DNA from: Cristatella mucedo | Lineage: Eukaryota; Bryozoa; Phylactolaemata; Cristatellidae | Length of the DNA stretch: 64,000 bases | Direction: 5' to 3' | Assembly: GCA_009760855.2 (NCBI GenBank) | Contig: WPIO01000007.1 | Coordinates: 2,063,501-2,127,500, forward strand | Shown here: piece by piece, positions 57,800 to 64,000 of the stretch | How the letters are laid out: every line of letters starts with the position of its first letter | Numbering within the stretch: position 1 is the stretch's first letter | Translations under genes and position numbers: made by a program | Notes under the pieces: generated by a model | Told to the model about the DNA's origin: nothing | The model's input: only the letters and a program-made list of their open reading frames with translations | Database searches by the model: none

Positions 57800-58165
57800 G
57801 AAGTCCGATCCATTCGATTTTAAGATAGAGTGATTCTTCATCCTTAGTCTGGCCGAAGTCATCGCACAAGAAGGCATATAGACATAATGGAAAACGAACA
57901 TTAAGAAGATTTCCCAAGCAAAACTAGTCACACAACCGTTCGGATCCCGGGAACAGTCCCACCGTTGGTGCAAGGGAGTCGTATTTGCCGCATAGCCATA
58001 CCTCTGTATTGCACATAATCCCAGGAACAATGATTTTCAGAATGCATGTAAGGAGAGTTTGCAACGGTCACATTACCAGTCGCGAGGAAACCATCAGAAG
58101 TATACTGGCAGAGAAGAAAAGCAGATTGTATTTCATCCTGAGCAGAAGTCCAAATCATCAAAAGC
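57800..58165 (-). pseudogene. Possible CUB-like domain fragment
   Basis: Minus-strand frame 58161-57928 reads TGNVTVANSPYMHSEN then HCSWDYV, resembling the G-x-(I/V)-x-SPxY-x-C-x-W-x(I/Y) signature of CUB domains. A second frame (58030-57776) continues without stops but needs a frame change. No splice sites were identified. It could be a decayed exon of an extracellular protein or chance. Confidence 0.22.
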
Positions 58166-58831
58166 TTGCGCTCTCAGAGGCTTGAAGTAAATTACGGCAG
58201 TCACAGGCTTCCAAGTGACTATACCCGGCAAAGAATGAGCGAACGCTTTACTTCACTCCTCTCATCTTAATTCTAGGCCTAGATACAAGAAAACTGCACG
58301 CTATCATATGCCATTTTCATGTTCTCTTTCACAATCATAAACTCTGACCTCGCAAGTAGTATACTTGATTTTCCGATTTCATCACATGGATCTTCAGCTA
58401 CGACCTACTCCTTTGCCAAATTGGTCACCTTATCATCCTTGACATTTTCTTGATCGACTCAATCAAGTCAAATCCTGCTGCTATCGTTAGTGCAGCCAAG
58501 TACCAGCCTAATAACAGTATCAGCACAATTGTCAAAGTACTGCTAGTTAGTCGTGACGTTCGAGGTAGACACTCTTGCTTCGGACGTCGACATAGCTCTG
58601 TCTCCATTCTCTCGAAACTACTGGAATATGGCCAAAAACTGCCATGTGCAGCATGGCCGTTGGTGCTCTCTCATGAAATCCGTGGCCTTGGCATTAACCT
58701 CTATAACAAGCTCGGTTGGTTAGTTGGTTAATTATTAGCTTTGTCCGTCCAGTCACCGAGGTCACGCCCACAATGCACACTTAACGTAATCTTTATAGTA
58801 ATACTACGACAGTGCAGCTACGATGAATATC

Positions 58832-59345
58832 ATTCATGCCGGTTGAGCAACGGATAATGAGCAAAGTTCTTACGCTGATCCACAAGGCCCGCCACGGCCT
58901 GGCTCCTTTGTACCTAGCTAAACTGCTGCACCGGTTTCAACCTCTTCGCGCTCTCTGGTCCTGTTTGGACAATAAATTAGCTGTCCCATTCCTCCGCTTA
59001 AAGACCGTTGGCGACAGAAGCTTTAGCTCTGCAGGTCCTAGACTGTGGAACTCGCTTCAGCAATTCTTACGCAACTACAACTACTCTCCTACTGCCGACT
59101 ATGGCTCATCCTTTTCAGCGGTCCTGAGCTGCTACTTTCATGCTATTCACTACCTCAACTGCTCTCGTGACTCTGCTATGCTTCCCACTTTTTCTTTGTT
59201 TCGTGAGACGAAGTCTGTTGGCTACCGAATGCGTACCGAAAGCCGGCTGTGAGTGCGCTATACAAAAATCTCCTGCGTAAAACCCACTTTTTATGACTTT
59301 GTGGAGTTACAGACAGAGATACATTACATGCATTACATTACATAT
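58832..59345 (+). pseudogene. LINE-B reverse transcriptase C-terminus, best copy
   Basis: A 138-codon open frame (58836-59252) reads PVEQRIMSKVLTLIHKARHG, then LAPLYLAKLLHRFQP, PFLRLKTVGDRSFSSAGPRL and ETKSVGYRMRTESRL, then a 3' UTR ending in ACATT repeats. This is the C-terminal end of an L2/CR1-clade LINE ORF2; the polymerase domain is absent (5' truncation). Reference copy for LINE-B here. Confidence 0.85.
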
Positions 59346-59764
59346 CGTCAAAAGGGGGATAATTTACTAATTTGCATGTGTAGCTACAGCATGCACTCTC
59401 ATAGTTGGAATTGAACATGCCTTTCTGTGCCTAACTTTCGTAAGGGATGGACACTCATAGCAAGAATATACCCGTGATTCTTCACGGGGGGGGGGGCTTA
59501 CTGTATAATTAATAAAAATTTAAAATTGTCAATGCATCTGGACGTTCGGTAAAAGCAACTCTTCCGATTCAATACCCGGAGCTGGTGAATACATTTTGCA
59601 AGCAAGATTTAGGTTTTGTTTAGTTAGAAAATTATTAAATTTAATTGTTAAGTAATCTATCATTGCACCCATTAGAGATTTCCTCCATTAAACAAGAACT
59701 CCAAGCTTGGAAGTCAGTCGAGAAGGCTTACTAGTGATCTCGTCCTGAAGTTCATATCCCAATC
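59346..59764. other. No recognised feature
   Basis: AT-rich gap between LINE-B and LINE-A; contains a short G run at 59486-59495. Confidence 0.5.
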
Positions 59765-61530
59765 GCAGAAGACAACTAGTCCTTTGGACTCTGTTCCCAC
59801 GGTCCTGCTTCTACGATGCAGTGATCTGCTGCTGCCATGCATAACTAACATCATAAATGTGTCACTAGCCTAGGGTCATGGCTCAGCACCTTTCAAAAAG
59901 GCTGTAGTGAGGCCACTACTCACGAAAGCAACACTATACCAAGAGAATTTGAGCAACTACCACCCTGTCTCCCTTCTACCCTTCCTATCAAAGACACTGG
60001 AACCAGTCGTGGCAGACCAGCTGAAATCATATATTGAAACTTCAAACCTTGCAAGTGTGTTCCACTCTGGTTTTAGAGCTAATCACTCCACAGAGTCAGC
60101 ATTGTTTCGGGTGTACAACGACCTACTTAGGAGTGCAGACATGAGTAGAGTATCTCTGCTTGTTTCGCTCGACCTTTCGGCGGCTTTTGATACTATCGAT
60201 CGCCAAGTCCTTCTTGAATGCCTCAAATCTCGCCTGGACATAAATGACACCGCATTGCAATGGTTCAGGTCCTATCTCAGTGGGAGACTCCAGAGTATTG
60301 ATGTGAATGGACAAAGATCATCCGAGGAACCTCTGAATAATGGGGTACTTCAGGTCTCCGTGCTTGGTCCGGTTCTTTTCACGGTGTATACTCTCCCTCT
60401 TGCCGATGTGATTGCTAAGCACAATCTAGGCTTTCACTTCTATGCGGATGACACTCAGTTGTACCTTTGCTTTCATCCCTTCCAGCCATCGAACGCATCG
60501 AATTCTCTCGACTCCCTGGCTGAATGAATTGATGACATCCATGCATAGATGGCCGCAGATTTTCTTAAATTAAATTATGATAAAGTTTACTAGTTATGGA
60601 CAAACCAAGAGCGATTCAGAAATTGGAAAGGTTGACGCTCAAAATCAGCTCTGCCAGCATTTCTCCTGTTGAATCAGCTCAAAATCTAGGTGTCATGTTC
60701 CAAAGTGAAATTTCGTTAGACGACCACATCAGATCCACGATCAAGTCTGCCTTCTTTCCGCTACATAACGTTGCTCAAATTTGGTCTTGTTTAGGCAGGA
60801 ATACCACATCTAAGTTGGTCCTTGCATGTGGGACATCTCGTCTTGAATTATATAACTCACTGCTTGCTGGTTTACCAGCCTGTGAAATTAGGTGCTTACA
60901 GCTGGTGCAAAACTCTGCAGCTAGGCTTGTCTGTAGCGAGCGTCGCATTTGCTACATCACACCACTTCTCGCCGACCTGCACTGGCTCCCAGTCAAGTAA
61001 CGCATCGAATTCAATCTTTTGTCTCTCGCCTTCAGGTCCCTTCATTATTTGGCTCCAGCCGACATATCGGATCTACTGCCCAACCAGGCTAAGCATCATG
61101 ACACGTGTTTTTCAGAACCTAACTGTTTACCTATACCTAGCACAAACCTCAACTTCTTTGGAGACAGTGCTTTTAGTTCGCATGCTCCCAAAGTTTGGAA
61201 CTCACTCCCGACTTCCGTCACGACATCCCCTGACATGATCACATTAAAAACGAAATTAAAGATGCACCTATTTATGACAGCATTTAGTGGGTCTCTGTGA
61301 TTCGTCCTTGATGTGCTTATGCGATCTGAAACTGCGCATGCTGCCACCAACCACACTTGCATGCTGACCCTGTGCATGTGCACCCCTAACCGTGTTATTC
61401 TTGCTGTTAATTGAGCAAGCTACCACTCACTATTCAACGGTGCTTCCTCTGCAGCAAATGTAAAGCGCCTAGAAGATTGGGTTTTCTGAGGGTGCTTTAG
61501 CAAGCGTGTTATTATTATTATTAATATTAT
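59765..61530 (+). pseudogene. LINE-A, longest copy, with reverse transcriptase domain
   Basis: Non-LTR retrotransposon of the L2/CR1 group. Protein frames 59907-60527, 60596-61000 and 61019-61300 follow one ORF2: NYHPVSLLPFLSKTLEPVVA, FRANHSTESAL, SLLVSLDLSAAFDTIDRQVL, FHFYADDTQLYLCF (the catalytic YADD), LQLVQNSAARL, TPLLADLHWLPVK, PKVWNSLPTSVTTSP. Premature stops break it near 60526 and 60998, and the endonuclease domain is missing, so it is inactive. The 3' UTR ends with the hairpin (61458-61500, a few bases deleted) and an ATT tail (61508-61530). Confidence 0.92.
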
Positions 61531-62589
61531 CATTAGATCAGCGGGCAGTCAAGCCCGCCTTTAAAAGCAAAGTTAGTTTTCCGTGATTTTTCGCCGGAGT
61601 AGCCAAGATTCGGGGACTTTACGAACAGGTCGTGGTATAGAGTCCATGCTTAGCAGTAGGCATGGCTTAGCTCCTATGTAAGGATGGAACACTAAAATTT
61701 CCCGTGATTTTTCAGAGGTAAATTAATAATCTTGTCAGTATATTAATAACCTGCTTAAGGTTAGAAAAAAGATTTCAGTTCATTTACTTAAATTTTTAAG
61801 CACTGAATCAAAATTTCCAGTTCAGCAGGGGCTTTTTTTGTATCCCAAAAGTCGGCAAAGCAGATCGCTACTTCATCTGTCCTACACTCACTATCTCGTT
61901 CAGTACATAACTCAATCGTGCCAATAAATATATCCACCTTTCCGGTACAATGTACACCAATATAGTCCCAAGCAATGAGACTGGCATAATACGACTACCA
62001 AGGGTCATCAGAAATAGTTCACTACTTTCGACAGCTAATGTTACGAAAGCGGTCGTAGCAACTACGAAGCGTCCTGACAGAAATAGGCAGCATTCGCGGC
62101 ACTCCTAAAATATCTGCCATCGCCAATTAGTAACAAACGCCGGCGAATCACTGAGCCTTGTACCGAGGACAGCGACTAGTAGGGGCAGCACCAACGCATG
62201 AAAGTACGCCGACAGCGGCGTGTTATGTCAGTAACGAAGAGCAATCATTCCTTAAGATAGCAAGTCAAACTCCAAAGCGTAGGAAGTCTGTTTGACAACT
62301 AGGCAAGGTTACAGGCGTCCAGAATCAGCAACAGCATAGAGTAACTATCCTATGTCACCCAAAGCGCCGCTGAAATGCCGACCGCGCCGGTCGCGCGACG
62401 CACTCAAAGCCTCAGGCACAAGGACTGCCTGACTCAAAGCCTCGGAGCACAAGTTTTGCTTTACCGAAAGCCTAAACCATCACCGACTGACTATTACGCG
62501 ATTCCGGATTTTATGCCGTCTAACTACAGATTATCGCAAAACTGGTTCCAAGCCATTTATAATTTGGCAGCACCTCAATCTCACGCAGC
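61531..62589. other. No recognised feature
   Basis: Mixed sequence without gene or repeat that I can support. Confidence 0.45.
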
Positions 62590-64000
62590 ATAGAGAACGT
62601 GAGATTCATAGCTGAGTAGCAGGGTGGAAGGGAGGAAATATTATGGAAGGAAGTAGCATCGGAGGAAGGCTGGAAGCTATGTGCCGAAGTCTGAAGCTCC
62701 GAAGACTTGACAGATACACTATAGACAGAAAAGTTGTGGAAGTGATTTCCACAGTCGAGAAGCTGCAGGGCCGAAGCTTTTCTCGCTGTTAATAATTAAG
62801 CGAATAAAATAAAATGCCTTATGCATTGTCCATTGAGATAGAAACAGGCTGAAACTGTAGAAGCACCTCAGATAAGAAAGTGTAGGAGCCTAGCGACGCT
62901 GGGCTTTACGCAACTCGGTACGAATTTCCCTAAGTATCCGCTGACTAACGGTAGTCATCCTAGCATCTCCACCAAATTGAGTCATATGGCTGAACCTCTG
63001 GAATTTGTCAAGCAGCCTTGCAGCCGTATATCCACTCTCAGCTGCACAGGCTTGATGGCTTTTTCGGTAGGTCAGTCTAAACCAAATTTTGGCAGTCTAG
63101 CTGAAACACTGCCGGGAAGCTCATGAGATCTTTAGCATGCCATCATTGTAGAAGTCCCTACTCTTAAACAGGGATCAGACGTGATGGCTAGCCATTGAAG
63201 CAGTCTTCAAAATAAAAATTCAAACCTACAAGCAGTAATCAAGGAGGACAGACTCCCGAATTCCTAGCCCATTATGACAGTCGTGCAAGAGCATCGCCAA
63301 TTAGACGAGATCAAAGCCTCTGTGTCAAGTCGAGCCCTTTGCATTTCCTATGAGTAGGAGTTAAAAATATTGGCCGGCATCCAGGATCGATTGCCTCCGA
63401 GACAGACATTCAGTTTATCAGTTGCTGCACTTGATTCCAATTTTGTACATGACGATTAAAGCGAGATTTCGTCAGCCTCCACGTGACAGCGGATTCCACG
63501 ACCCTCCGTCACACGAATGGAATACGATTGGGCTAATACTATTCGAATGATGCCAGAGGCGTATCCACCAGACCGATCGTTTCTCTCAATCGTTCAAGTG
63601 CCGAGCTGGTTTAGTCCAACGGTTAAGGTGCTCGCCCCGACCACGGTCTGGCTGAGGTCGTGAGCTCGAGCCCCGAGGCAAATGTGCGAAGCGCCTTAAT
63701 AGAGATTTAAGCTCTCCTGGGGCGATTAAATTGTCTTTAAATAGAATATTGTGATTAGCAGTGTCGAACGCAGCTAATATATCGAGCAGAACCGGGGCAG
63801 TAACGCTACCATCTTCATTGACTCTCAGAATGTCTTTGGTCGCCCATAGGAGAATAGCATTAGTAGAGTAGTGTCGCTCGAATCACGAATATAATTTTTC
63901 AGATCATTCTTGTCAATGTATTTCAAAAGCTGCTGAGCGACAGTATTTTCAACAATCTTGGACAAAAAGGCAGATGGGAGATTGAGAAATCCTTTTTCAG
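62590..64000 (-). repeat. Very decayed LINE sequence with SINE-2 inside
   Basis: 62590-62800 resembles the LINE-B minus strand (region equivalent to SFSSAGPRLWNSL). 63735-64000 contains an AFDTANHN-like stretch and a segment similar to 1100-1240. Boundaries are uncertain. Confidence 0.4.
63604..63735 (+). repeat. SINE-2, most complete copy
   Basis: A box CTGGTTTAGTCCAACGGTTA, box B GTGAGCTCGAGCCCC (about 63660-63674), then GCAAATGTGCGAAGCGCCTT and CTCTCCTGGGGCG, the LINE-A hairpin tail. Confidence 0.83.

Overview
The window is animal (metazoan) nuclear DNA. Its genes are split by introns with GT-AG borders, the intergenic and intronic DNA is full of non-LTR retrotransposon debris, tRNA-derived SINEs and long dinucleotide microsatellites, and both genes that can be read are bilaterian developmental or neuronal genes. 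Nothing prokaryotic is visible. The ataxin-10 exons are strongly diverged from the human protein I remember, so a fast-evolving invertebrate (perhaps a spiralian) fits better than a vertebrate. The species cannot be named from the sequence.

Layout. (1) 1-21.4 kb, + strand: an ataxin-10 gene (ATXN10) whose first exon or exons lie left of the window. Ten exons can be chained from 1369 to 21381 with all nine intron phases agreeing, giving about 540 codons up to the stop. (2) 21.4-28.3 kb: a 6.9-kb gap made mostly of degraded LINE copies. (3) 28.3-40.6 kb, - strand: a Wnt7 gene with three phase-consistent coding exons (40554-40328, 30532-30261, 28916-28272). The signal-peptide exon was not found. 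(4) 40.6-64 kb: no confident gene. It holds a CpG-rich block (about 45.6-47.7 kb) that may be a promoter, a 650-bp purine tract, minisatellites, a relatively long LINE copy (59.8-61.5 kb) and several element fragments.

The two genes are convergent, ATXN10 then Wnt7, tail to tail. Human ATXN10 and WNT7B are neighbours in the same order and orientation, so the window appears to preserve an ancient linkage. The two proteins have no known joint pathway: Wnt7 is a secreted signal and ataxin-10 is a cytoplasmic armadillo-like protein. The linkage is therefore more likely kept by shared regulatory DNA.

Repeat families, with names assigned here. LINE-A is L2/CR1-like with a 3' hairpin and an ATT tail. 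LINE-B is a second L2/CR1-like family ending in an ACATT or ATAC tail. SINE-1 has a tRNA head and an ATT tail. SINE-2 has a tRNA head fused to the LINE-A hairpin tail. There are also Tc1-like remnants, and two fossils of an unnamed multicopy protein family (Family X). Several insertions are nested, and two keep target-site duplications.
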